Below are positions 21,654 through 28,604 of a stretch of 64,000 nucleotides of DNA, piece after piece. The notes under the pieces are model-generated. The model saw only the letters and a program-made list of their open reading frames with translations, was not told the origin of the DNA and ran no database searches. The stretch is taken from IMG/VR virus record IMGVR_UViG_3300043444_000196, positions 1 through 64,000 of that record, one strand, 5' to 3'. Numbering within the stretch: the stretch's first letter is position 1; each line of letters begins with the position of its first letter. A program made the position numbers and the translations under genes. The stretch is from a virus.

Positions 21654-21927
21654 ACGCAACTACGCCGCCGAGTACGCCAAGTACCAAGGCACCCCAGAGC
21701 AAATCGCTAAACGCTCTGAGCGCAACAAGGCCCGCCGGGCCTACGAGAAAGCCAACGGCGATCTGCCGTCTACGGTAGACGTCGACCACAAGAAAGCCCT
21801 ATCCAAGGGTGGCACATCCAAGGCATCTAATCTTAGAGCCGCACCGCAGTCCGAGAACACCAGCTTCGCCCGCACCAAGACCGGTGCAATGAAGTCTCAA
21901 ATTTCCAAGCGCGAGCGCAAAAAGTAA
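21643..21927 (+). CDS. small HNH endonuclease (94 aa)
   Basis: ATG 21643 overlaps the nuclease stop by 11 bases. Conserved STVDVDHKKALSKGGTSKA, then SNLR and N-T-S-F: a short HNH core (D-H, N, plus a missing or distant last His). The N- and C-termini are strongly basic. The palindrome at 21826-21837 encodes S-N-L-R in the core. Small HNH proteins serve in packaging or as nicking enzymes; which applies is unclear. Followed by a strong terminator. Confidence 0.75.
   Translation: MATKRNYAAEYAKYQGTPEQIAKRSERNKARRAYEKANGDLPSTVDVDHKKALSKGGTSKASNLRAAPQSENTSFARTKTGAMKSQISKRERKK
21826..21837. repeat. palindromic site 16, TCTAATCTTAGA
   Basis: Perfect copy, centre TC, the last full site found in the window; about 150 bases before the terminator that ends this operon. 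Confidence 0.9.
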
Positions 21928-21980
21928 TGTAGGATGGAGTGGCTGGGTGACCAGCGCTTCATTGTGTTTCTCCTTGATTT

Positions 21981-22011
21981 AGCCCGGTAGTTCTGCTACC
22001 GGGCTTCTTTT
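21981..22011 (+). terminator. intrinsic terminator
   Basis: Ten-base-pair stem AGCCCGGTAG / CTACCGGGCT with a five-base loop, followed by TCTTTT. It ends the first early operon. No promoter could be placed in the short gap before the helicase gene. Confidence 0.85.
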
Positions 22012-22042
22012 GCCGTCAATCTTTCTATTTCGTGAGGTCCGC

Positions 22043-23596
22043 ATGGAAATCGTGCAAGACAGGGCGTTGATTTTCAACACCCGCAAGGGCGCGCAGATCA
22101 CTGCGCTTATCCCCAAGAGCAAGGTCGTGGAAACCCACGGCGACGTGGACCGAGTGCTGGTCCACTGGGACTTTGACGAAGTGCAATTGCTTCGCAACCT
22201 AGGTATCAAGAACGTGCCTAGCCCCATCCTCAGCCGGTACCAGTGGCCCGGGATGTTCACTCCGTTTGCGCACCAGCGAACCACTGCAGAATTTCTCACC
22301 CTCAACCCCCGATGCTTCGTGTTCAACGAGGCCGGCACAGGCAAGACCTCTGCTGCGGCGTGGGCTGCCGACTACCTGATGATGCAGGGTAAGGTCAAGC
22401 GCGTCCTGATCGTATGCCCTGTGTCCATCATGGAGACTGCATGGCGTTCTGACTTGTTCAAGACCGTGATGCACCGCACAGTGGCCATCGCGCAAGGCAC
22501 GCGCACACAGCGGCAAGCTGTGGTCAGGGGCAACTACGAGTTCGTCGTCATCAACTTTGACGGCGTGAAGGTTGTGCGCGAAGAGCTGGAGAACGGCGGG
22601 TTCGATCTCATCATCGTTGACGAAGCCAACGCCATCAAGAGCGTGACGACCGAGCGGTGGAAGGCACTGGCCTCGCTGATTAAACCTACTACGCGTCTGT
22701 GGCTCATGACGGGTACGCCTGCGTCGCAGTCACCGCTGGATGCCTACGGCTTGGCCAAGATGGTCAACCCTGCCAACGTACCTAGGTTCTTCGGCGCGTT
22801 TCGCGATCGCGTGATGATTAAGCTGACCCAGTACAAGTGGGTACCCCGTCAAGAGGCGCAGCAAATCGTGCATAACATCCTGCAGCCCGCGATTCGATTC
22901 ACCAAAGAAGAGTGCCTCGACTTGCCAGAGATGCTGTACAACACACGCGACGTCCCGCTCACCGCGCAGCAGACCAAGTACTACGAGGCGCTGCGCAAGC
23001 AAATGATGACGATCGCTGCAGGCTCCGAGATCACTGCGGTCAACGCGGCCTCCATGCTCAACAAGCTGCTGCAGGTCTCGCAGGGGGCGGTCTATACGGA
23101 CGATAAGGACGTGGTGGAGTTCGACGTATCCAACCGGGTTAGTGAACTCATGGATGTGATCGAGTCAACCGATCGCAAGATTCTGGTGTTCGTGCCCTAC
23201 CGGCACACGCTGGACATGCTGCGCGATGAGATGGCCAAGGCCGGGCATACGGCAGAGGTGATTCATGGGGGCGTAGCTGCCACGCAGCGCGCCGAGATCA
23301 TCAAGCGGTTCCAGACCGAAGACGACCCACGGGTTCTTCTCATGATTCCGCAAGCTACGGCACACGGGATTACCCTTACCCGGGCAGACCAAGTTGTCTG
23401 GTGGGGTCCAGTGTCATCTACGGAAATCTACCTACAAGCCAATGCCCGTGCACACCGCGCAGGGCAGACAAACAAGGTTACAGTTACCCACCTGCAGGGT
23501 AGCCCAGTCGAGCGGCGCATGTACACCATGCTCCAGAGCAAGATTGATCTACACCAAAATTTGGTGGAACTGTACAAACAAGAGCTTGACGGCTAA
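22043..23596 (+). CDS. SNF2-type superfamily 2 helicase (517 aa)
   Basis: ATG 22043 has GTGAGG upstream, the same leader type as the primase gene at 25538. Walker A NEAGTGKTSAAAW near residue 94; motif II VDEAN near 191; motif III LMTGTPASQSPLD; C-terminal RecA domain with ILVFVPYRHTLDML and motif VI QANARAHRAGQ near 470. The set fits SNF2/ERCC-like DNA translocases found in phage replication clusters. It probably remodels replication forks or displaces proteins. First gene after a terminator. Confidence 0.9.
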   Translation: MEIVQDRALIFNTRKGAQITALIPKSKVVETHGDVDRVLVHWDFDEVQLLRNLGIKNVPSPILSRYQWPGMFTPFAHQRTTAEFLTLNPRCFVFNEAGTGKTSAAAWAADYLMMQGKVKRVLIVCPVSIMETAWRSDLFKTVMHRTVAIAQGTRTQRQAVVRGNYEFVVINFDGVKVVREELENGGFDLIIVDEANAIKSVTTERWKALASLIKPTTRLWLMTGTPASQSPLDAYGLAKMVNPANVPRFFGAFRDRVMIKLTQYKWVPRQEAQQIVHNILQPAIRFTKEECLDLPEMLYNTRDVPLTAQQTKYYEALRKQMMTIAAGSEITAVNAASMLNKLLQVSQGAVYTDDKDVVEFDVSNRVSELMDVIESTDRKILVFVPYRHTLDMLRDEMAKAGHTAEVIHGGVAATQRAEIIKRFQTEDDPRVLLMIPQATAHGITLTRADQVVWWGPVSSTEIYLQANARAHRAGQTNKVTVTHLQGSPVERRMYTMLQSKIDLHQNLVELYKQELDG

Positions 23597-23613
23597 ATTA
23601 GACAATGTACAAT
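23586..23613 (+). promoter_or_regulatory. putative sigma-70 promoter
   Basis: TTGACG at 23586-23591 and TACAAT at 23608-23613, spacer 16 bases, over the end of the helicase gene. It would drive the gene at 23637 and the SSB-like gene. Confidence 0.45.
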
Positions 23614-23636
23614 CTTCCACACAACAGGAGAAAACA

Positions 23637-23879
23637 ATGAGCACAGAACAAGAAGACGCAGCCATGCTGCTGGAGCTGCAGGAGAAGATCACGTACCGCA
23701 TCCGGGAGCAGCTGATCGCGATGATTGACGGGGCTGACCCGCTCTACGGTACTACAAGCCCAGCCGACATGAGGGCGTCGTCACTCCACACACGTCTGAA
23801 GTGGAGCCTACTCAACGACCCCACGTTCATCTCCGAGATGGCCAAGCGCATTGGCCAGAAAATGCAAACCGTTTACTAA
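23637..23879 (+). CDS. hypothetical helical protein (80 aa)
   Basis: ACAGGAGAAAACA precedes ATG 23637. Helical throughout, acidic N-terminal half (TEQEDAAMLLELQEKITYRI), segment SSLHTRLKWSLLNDP and a basic C-terminus. No domain recognised. It lies between helicase and SSB-like genes, so an accessory role in replication is plausible. Confidence 0.7.
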   Translation: MSTEQEDAAMLLELQEKITYRIREQLIAMIDGADPLYGTTSPADMRASSLHTRLKWSLLNDPTFISEMAKRIGQKMQTVY

Positions 23880-23889
23880 GGAGAACACC

Positions 23890-24282
23890 ATGAGCGACGC
23901 GAGTAAACTCGTTCAGGTCTACGTCAAAATCCGTGACGCCCGGGATAAGAAGCAACGGCAGATGGAGCAGGAAGTCAACGAACTCAACGAACAGTTGGGC
24001 ATCATCGAACAAGAGCTGCTGGAAATCTGCAAGACCACCGGCCAAGACGGCGGTAAGACACCATTCGGGTCGTTCACACGATCTGTCAAGACACGATACT
24101 GGACCAGCGACTGGGACAGTATGTACAAGTTCATCCGCGACCATGACGCCCCGGAACTTCTCGAACGCCGGATTGCCCAAGGCAATTTTTCGGAGTTCAT
24201 CAAGGAGAACCCAGATGCCATGCCAGCAGGTGTAAACGTCGAGTCCAAGTACTCGGTAACGGTCCGTAGGGCCACAAAGTAA
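23890..24282 (+). CDS. conserved phage protein, YWTSDW motif (130 aa)
   Basis: AAGGAGAACACC leader. N-terminal coiled coil (RDARDKKQRQMEQEVNELNE), a compact middle with SVKTRYWTSDWDSMYKFI, then a C-terminal part with P-A-G-V-N-V and basic end. I have seen this architecture in podophages beside SSB-like genes, with no proven function. The coiled coil and partner position suggest a DNA-replication or recombination accessory. Confidence 0.75.
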   Translation: MSDASKLVQVYVKIRDARDKKQRQMEQEVNELNEQLGIIEQELLEICKTTGQDGGKTPFGSFTRSVKTRYWTSDWDSMYKFIRDHDAPELLERRIAQGNFSEFIKENPDAMPAGVNVESKYSVTVRRATK

Positions 24283-24305
24283 CCTCCCATCCAAAGGAAA
24301 TTTTT

Positions 24306-25202
24306 ATGAGCAACATCGCACTCTTCCAATCCGGTTCCATGGTTCCCGACTATCTGCGCGAAGCGTCAGATGAAACCACCAAAGACATTGCCGGCTCGTC
24401 CGGCGGCAAACAGATTTCCATCAAAGGTGGCGTCTGGCGTATGGTGGTTGGCGGGGAAGAGGTCGCCAAGAACGAAGACCGCGCCATGAACCTTGTGGTG
24501 ATTGCATCCAGCAAGGGCGTCTCCCGCACGTTCTACGCTGAGAAGTACGAAGAAGGCAAGGACATCAAGCCTGCCTGCTGGTCTGCCGAAGGCGACAAGC
24601 CCAACGAGGAAGTCCCCAACCCGCAAAGCTCCAGCTGCGCTACCTGCAAGCAGAACATCGAAGGCTCCGGCGACGGTAAGTCTCGCGCCTGCCGTTACAG
24701 CAAGCGTCTGGCTGTGGCTCTGGAAAACGACATCGGTGGCAACATCTACCGCCTGTCTATTCCTGCCAAGTCCTACTTCGGTAAAGCCGATGGCGACAAG
24801 ATGCCTCTGCAAGCGTTCGGCAAGTTCCTTGCTGGCCACGGTATCCCAATCACCGGCATCGTGACCGAAGCTCGTTTCGACACCAGCGAAGCTGTGCCTG
24901 TCCTGAAGTTCCGCGCAGTGCGCCCCCTGACCCGCGAAGAGTGGGAACTGGGCAAGCAGCAGAGCCAGACTGAGGACGCCAAGCAAGCCGTCGAGTTCAA
25001 GATGAACGTGGGCAAGGCCAAGGGGGAGCAGCAGGTTGCCCTGCCGCAAGCCTTCCAAGAAGCTGCCCCTGCAGCTAAGGTCGAAGCTGAGGAAGTGGCT
25101 GAGCCAACCAAGCGCGCTACCAAACCCAAGGCTGAGGCTGCCGCCCCTGCTGCGAAGAACGTTGCCGCGATTCTGGATGACTGGGCTACGGACGAGGAGT
25201 GA
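24306..25202 (+). CDS. putative single-stranded DNA-binding protein (298 aa)
   Basis: Residues 1-205 form a conserved core with beta-type segments (GVWRMVVGG, MNLVVIASSKG) and Cys pairs (CATC plus a later Cys) that may bind zinc. Residues 235-290 are a low-complexity Ala/Lys/Glu/Pro linker. The last residues, ILDDWATDEE, form an acidic tail with an aromatic, like the tails of SSB proteins and T7 gp2.5. Gene position between helicase and primase supports an SSB role. No clear OB-fold can be proven by eye. Confidence 0.6.
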   Translation: MSNIALFQSGSMVPDYLREASDETTKDIAGSSGGKQISIKGGVWRMVVGGEEVAKNEDRAMNLVVIASSKGVSRTFYAEKYEEGKDIKPACWSAEGDKPNEEVPNPQSSSCATCKQNIEGSGDGKSRACRYSKRLAVALENDIGGNIYRLSIPAKSYFGKADGDKMPLQAFGKFLAGHGIPITGIVTEARFDTSEAVPVLKFRAVRPLTREEWELGKQQSQTEDAKQAVEFKMNVGKAKGEQQVALPQAFQEAAPAAKVEAEEVAEPTKRATKPKAEAAAPAAKNVAAILDDWATDEE

Positions 25203-25207
25203 AGGTA

Positions 25208-25471
25208 ATGCGCGGGTACGATTCCTTTTTTGTTCAGCGCGTTAAGAGCGTGAAGCACGAGCCTCTTGCACTGCGGGTACTTGTCAAGGCCTGCATGCGC
25301 AACCACCAGCCGATCTCGGATTTGGCTGCATGGTTTGGGGTCTCGCGCAGCACGGTCTACAACTGGATGACTGGGCAAACGGTACCGCACCCGCGTTACC
25401 TTGCTGAGATGACTCGCGCAGCAGAACTGATCTCTTCAGGGATGCTGGCTGCCAAAGCCAAGCGCAAGTAA
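25208..25471 (+). CDS. XRE-like helix-turn-helix protein (87 aa)
   Basis: Residues 30-65: QPISDLAAWFGVSRSTVYNW, then MTGQTVPHPRYLAEM, a classic helix-turn-helix followed by a Cro/CI-type helix. Basic ends. ATG 25208 has GTGAAGG upstream. It could regulate early transcription or act at the origin. Followed directly by a terminator. Confidence 0.75.
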   Translation: MRGYDSFFVQRVKSVKHEPLALRVLVKACMRNHQPISDLAAWFGVSRSTVYNWMTGQTVPHPRYLAEMTRAAELISSGMLAAKAKRK

Positions 25472-25481
25472 TCTCTCAGTC

Positions 25482-25510
25482 GGGCGACGGGGAAACTCGT
25501 CGCCCTTTTT
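25482..25510 (+). terminator. intrinsic terminator
   Basis: Eight-base-pair stem GGGCGACG / CGTCGCCC with an eight-base loop, then TTTTT. It separates the SSB/HTH genes from the primase-helicase gene. Confidence 0.85.
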
Positions 25511-25537
25511 GTCTCATCCAGTTGTCCGTGAGGTTTT

Positions 25538-28381
25538 GTGGCTGACTTTCTCAACTCCGTTCTACCCACACAGGGCGTCTATTGCGCCGTGGGTATCCGG
25601 TCAGGCACCGTCAGGCAATCGTTCCACCCTACGATTGCAGATGTGGAGGCTGCCGCTGACGGCATGGCCTCTCAAGGGGTAGATGCGTATTTCGCTTTGG
25701 CGTCTTTCAAAGACGCTGCCGATGGCCGTACTGCCGACAACGCCGCTTTCTTGCGGGCGTTCTTCCTTGATCTTGACTGCGGCTTAGGCAAACCCTATGC
25801 CGACCAAAACGAGGCCTCTGTGGCCTTGAGCGAATTTGTTCGCTCTGTCGGTTTTCCGACACCCTACGTCGTCAATTCTGGTGGTGGCCTGCATGTGTAC
25901 TGGCCCCTGACGGAAGACGTCCCCGCCGAGGTATGGTTCCCCCATGCCCGGGCTTTGAAGAAGATGTGTGCAGACCACAACCTGCATGCAGACCCTGCGG
26001 TGACTGCGGACCGTGCGCGTATATTGCGCGTGCCCGGCACCTACAACTTTAAGAACAACCAGCAGCGCCCCGTGCAAGTGGGAGTTGCTGGTACTGCGGT
26101 GTCTTTGGCGGACTTCGTCAAGCTACTCCCCACCCCGGCATTTGATCTGTCCGCAGCCAAACAGTTTGGCATGGACGACACGTCGCGTGACGTGGGCGGC
26201 GGTGAGTTCCCCTCCTGCTCATTTAACCGCATCGTGCGCCGCAGTCTCAAAGACGACGGCTGCAACCAAATCAAGATTGCGATCGTCGACGCCGCTACGC
26301 TGGAAGAACCCCTGTGGCGTGCGGCCCTATCGGTGGCTACGCGCTGTGAGGACGGAGCCAAGGCCATCCACCAGCTCTCCAAGGCGCACCCCGGTTACAC
26401 ACCGGCCAACACCGAGGCTAAAGCTGCAGAGACCAAGGGCCCCTATACCTGCGAGTGGTACCGCGCCAACAACCCGACTGGGTGCGAAGGCTGCAAGCAG
26501 AAAGTCGGCAGCCCCATCATGCTGGGCAAGATCGTGCAGGAGTCCCCGGTCGAGAACGATCAGTACATGATCGAGAAGCCGCAGGACGAAGAGTCTCCAG
26601 CAGTGACCATGGCCATCCCGGCCTACCCGTATCCATACTTCCGTGGCACCAACGGCGGCGTGTTCAAGAAAGAGACATCTGCAGACGGCGAGGTTAAGGA
26701 AGTTGAAATCTACCCGCATGACCTCTACCTGACAGAACGCTTTTACGACATCGACGAAGGTGGCGATGGCGACGGTGAGATGGTGGGTATCAACCTGCAC
26801 ATGAAGCGCGACGGCGTGCGCCGCTTCTACGCTCCGGTCACCACGCTGTTCACCAAAGACAAGATGCGGGACCTGCTGATTAAGCACGGGGTCATCGCAT
26901 ACGGGAAACATCTGGACGCCCTTATGGCTTACTTTGCATCAACGATTCGCAAGCTGCAGCAGCAGTACTCCGCCAGCAAGACCCGCAACCAAATGGGCTG
27001 GACCCACGACATGCAGGGCTTCGTTGTTGGTGAAGTGGAATACACCGCAGGGGGCGTTAAGCTCGCACCCCCGGCCAGCGGAACACGGCAGCTGGCAGCG
27101 TCATTCCGACCCACAGGCACCCTCGAAGAGTGGCGTGACATTGTGAACTTCTACGACCGCCCCGGTCTGGAGCCGCATGCGCTGACACTGTTCTTTGGCT
27201 TTGGTTCGCCGTTGCTCAAACTCATTGGCGGCAACCACGTCAAGGGCGCTCAGGTGCACCTCAAGCACAACGGTTCAGGCTCCGGCAAGTCCACGGCCCA
27301 GATGGTTGTCAACTCCATTTTTGGCTCACCAGATGAGCTACTGATGAAAAAGGAAGACACCTACGCGTCCAAGATGCACATGCTGGGCATGATGAACAGC
27401 ATTGCGTTCACAGTCGATGAGATCACCAACGAGAAGGCCGAGGTCTTGTCTGACTATGCGTATGGCTTTACATCCGGCAGGGGCAAGCACCGCATGGAAG
27501 CGCAGACCAACAAGCTGCGCGCCAACTCCACGAACTGGTGCAACATTACTATCACGTCTGGTAACGCATCCGTGGTCGATGCACTGCAGCAGTTGAAAAA
27601 CACAGCCGACGGCGAACTGCGCCGCATCTTGGAAATCTCCGTGCCGAAGTACACCGGCTCCACCAAGTCCGAGATCGACTCAGTGTTTGGCAAGCTCAAC
27701 GACAACTACGGCGTGGCTGGCCCTCTGTTCATCCAGTTTGTGGTCAGCAACATCGACACAGTGCGGGATTCCTGCCTGAAGATGCAGGCGCAGATCGACC
27801 AAGCAATGAATCTGGACCAGTCAGACCGTTTCTATTCGTGCATATTGGCATGCGCCTTCACGGGCGCCATGATCGCTAGGAAGCTCGGTCTGCACAACAT
27901 CGACGTCAAGCGCATCTACAACTACTCTCTGGGTGTTGTGGCTCAGGCCAAGCTGACTGCAAAGGGTGAGACTGGCGACATGCTGACCGTGTCCAAGGAA
28001 ACACTGGCTGCATTCATCAACGAAAACGTCAACAACGCACTGGTCATCAACCACCCGACAAAGGGCGGGGCACTCGTGGCGCCAATCACGATGCCAAAGG
28101 GCTCCCTCAAGCTTCGGTACGAGCCAGACACGAAAGAACTGTACATCACCGTGGCCGAGTACCGCAAGTACTTCGCTGGGCGGCAGGTGGACGTGAAGGA
28201 CAGTCTGGCCAAACTGGCCGCTGCAGGCATCGTCAAGTACGACGGCAAGTCAGCTACCACCCGCATCGGTGCCGGTGCAGTGGGCGGCCTCAGCGGTCTG
28301 GCGGTGCGGTGCTACGTGTTCGACGGTGCGGCGATCGGTCTTGATGAAAGCGCGTTCGCAGATGGGCCGACCGAAACGTGA
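25538..28381 (+). CDS. AEP primase / SF3-like helicase fusion (947 aa)
   Basis: GTG 25538 start with GTGAGG upstream. N-terminal archaeo-eukaryotic primase-like domain: FFLDLDCG near 74-80, SGGGLHVYW near 113, DRARILRVPGTYNFKN near 155-170. A zinc-like cluster CEWY...C-E-G-C follows near 305-325. C-terminal ATPase: Walker A GSGSGKSTAQ near 580-588, acidic motif TVDEITNEKA, and an SF3/DUF927-like core with ITSGN. Combines primer synthesis and unwinding in one protein. The end overlaps a small gene by 20 bases. Confidence 0.9.
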   Translation: MADFLNSVLPTQGVYCAVGIRSGTVRQSFHPTIADVEAAADGMASQGVDAYFALASFKDAADGRTADNAAFLRAFFLDLDCGLGKPYADQNEASVALSEFVRSVGFPTPYVVNSGGGLHVYWPLTEDVPAEVWFPHARALKKMCADHNLHADPAVTADRARILRVPGTYNFKNNQQRPVQVGVAGTAVSLADFVKLLPTPAFDLSAAKQFGMDDTSRDVGGGEFPSCSFNRIVRRSLKDDGCNQIKIAIVDAATLEEPLWRAALSVATRCEDGAKAIHQLSKAHPGYTPANTEAKAAETKGPYTCEWYRANNPTGCEGCKQKVGSPIMLGKIVQESPVENDQYMIEKPQDEESPAVTMAIPAYPYPYFRGTNGGVFKKETSADGEVKEVEIYPHDLYLTERFYDIDEGGDGDGEMVGINLHMKRDGVRRFYAPVTTLFTKDKMRDLLIKHGVIAYGKHLDALMAYFASTIRKLQQQYSASKTRNQMGWTHDMQGFVVGEVEYTAGGVKLAPPASGTRQLAASFRPTGTLEEWRDIVNFYDRPGLEPHALTLFFGFGSPLLKLIGGNHVKGAQVHLKHNGSGSGKSTAQMVVNSIFGSPDELLMKKEDTYASKMHMLGMMNSIAFTVDEITNEKAEVLSDYAYGFTSGRGKHRMEAQTNKLRANSTNWCNITITSGNASVVDALQQLKNTADGELRRILEISVPKYTGSTKSEIDSVFGKLNDNYGVAGPLFIQFVVSNIDTVRDSCLKMQAQIDQAMNLDQSDRFYSCILACAFTGAMIARKLGLHNIDVKRIYNYSLGVVAQAKLTAKGETGDMLTVSKETLAAFINENVNNALVINHPTKGGALVAPITMPKGSLKLRYEPDTKELYITVAEYRKYFAGRQVDVKDSLAKLAAAGIVKYDGKSATTRIGAGAVGGLSGLAVRCYVFDGAAIGLDESAFADGPTET

Positions 28382-28604
28382 GTTTGAAGGCGACCCTCGG
28401 GTCGTCCAGATCAAAAACGTCGAGTACTACATCGACTGGAGCCGGGTGACCCTCGGCTCCTCGTTCTTCCTACCTACCGTAGCCACCGCCATACAGGTGC
28501 GGGACATCCTGCACCTTATCGAGCGGCACTTGGGAATCAAACTCACCGTACGCACCCGCGTGGAATACGGGCGGTACGGGGTTCGGGTCTGGCGCGTCGG
28601 TTAG
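28362..28604 (+). CDS. small basic protein (80 aa)
   Basis: ATG 28362 inside the end of the primase gene, reading MGRPKREFEGDP. Beta-type with VEYYIDWSRVTLGSSFFLP and a basic end. Similar short proteins often end phage replication operons. Its TAG overlaps the TAA of the opposing 2007-residue gene (sequence TTAG at 28601-28604). Function unknown. Confidence 0.65.
   Translation: MGRPKREFEGDPRVVQIKNVEYYIDWSRVTLGSSFFLPTVATAIQVRDILHLIERHLGIKLTVRTRVEYGRYGVRVWRVG

Noticed and set aside
213-21837. Palindromes as intrinsic terminators
   Set aside because: A five-base A/T-rich stem with a two-base loop is too weak and no T-run follows.
213-21837. Palindromes as HindIII or other simple restriction sites
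   Set aside because: Only the GC-centred copies hold AAGCTT; the conserved part is the outer TCTAA/TTAGA.
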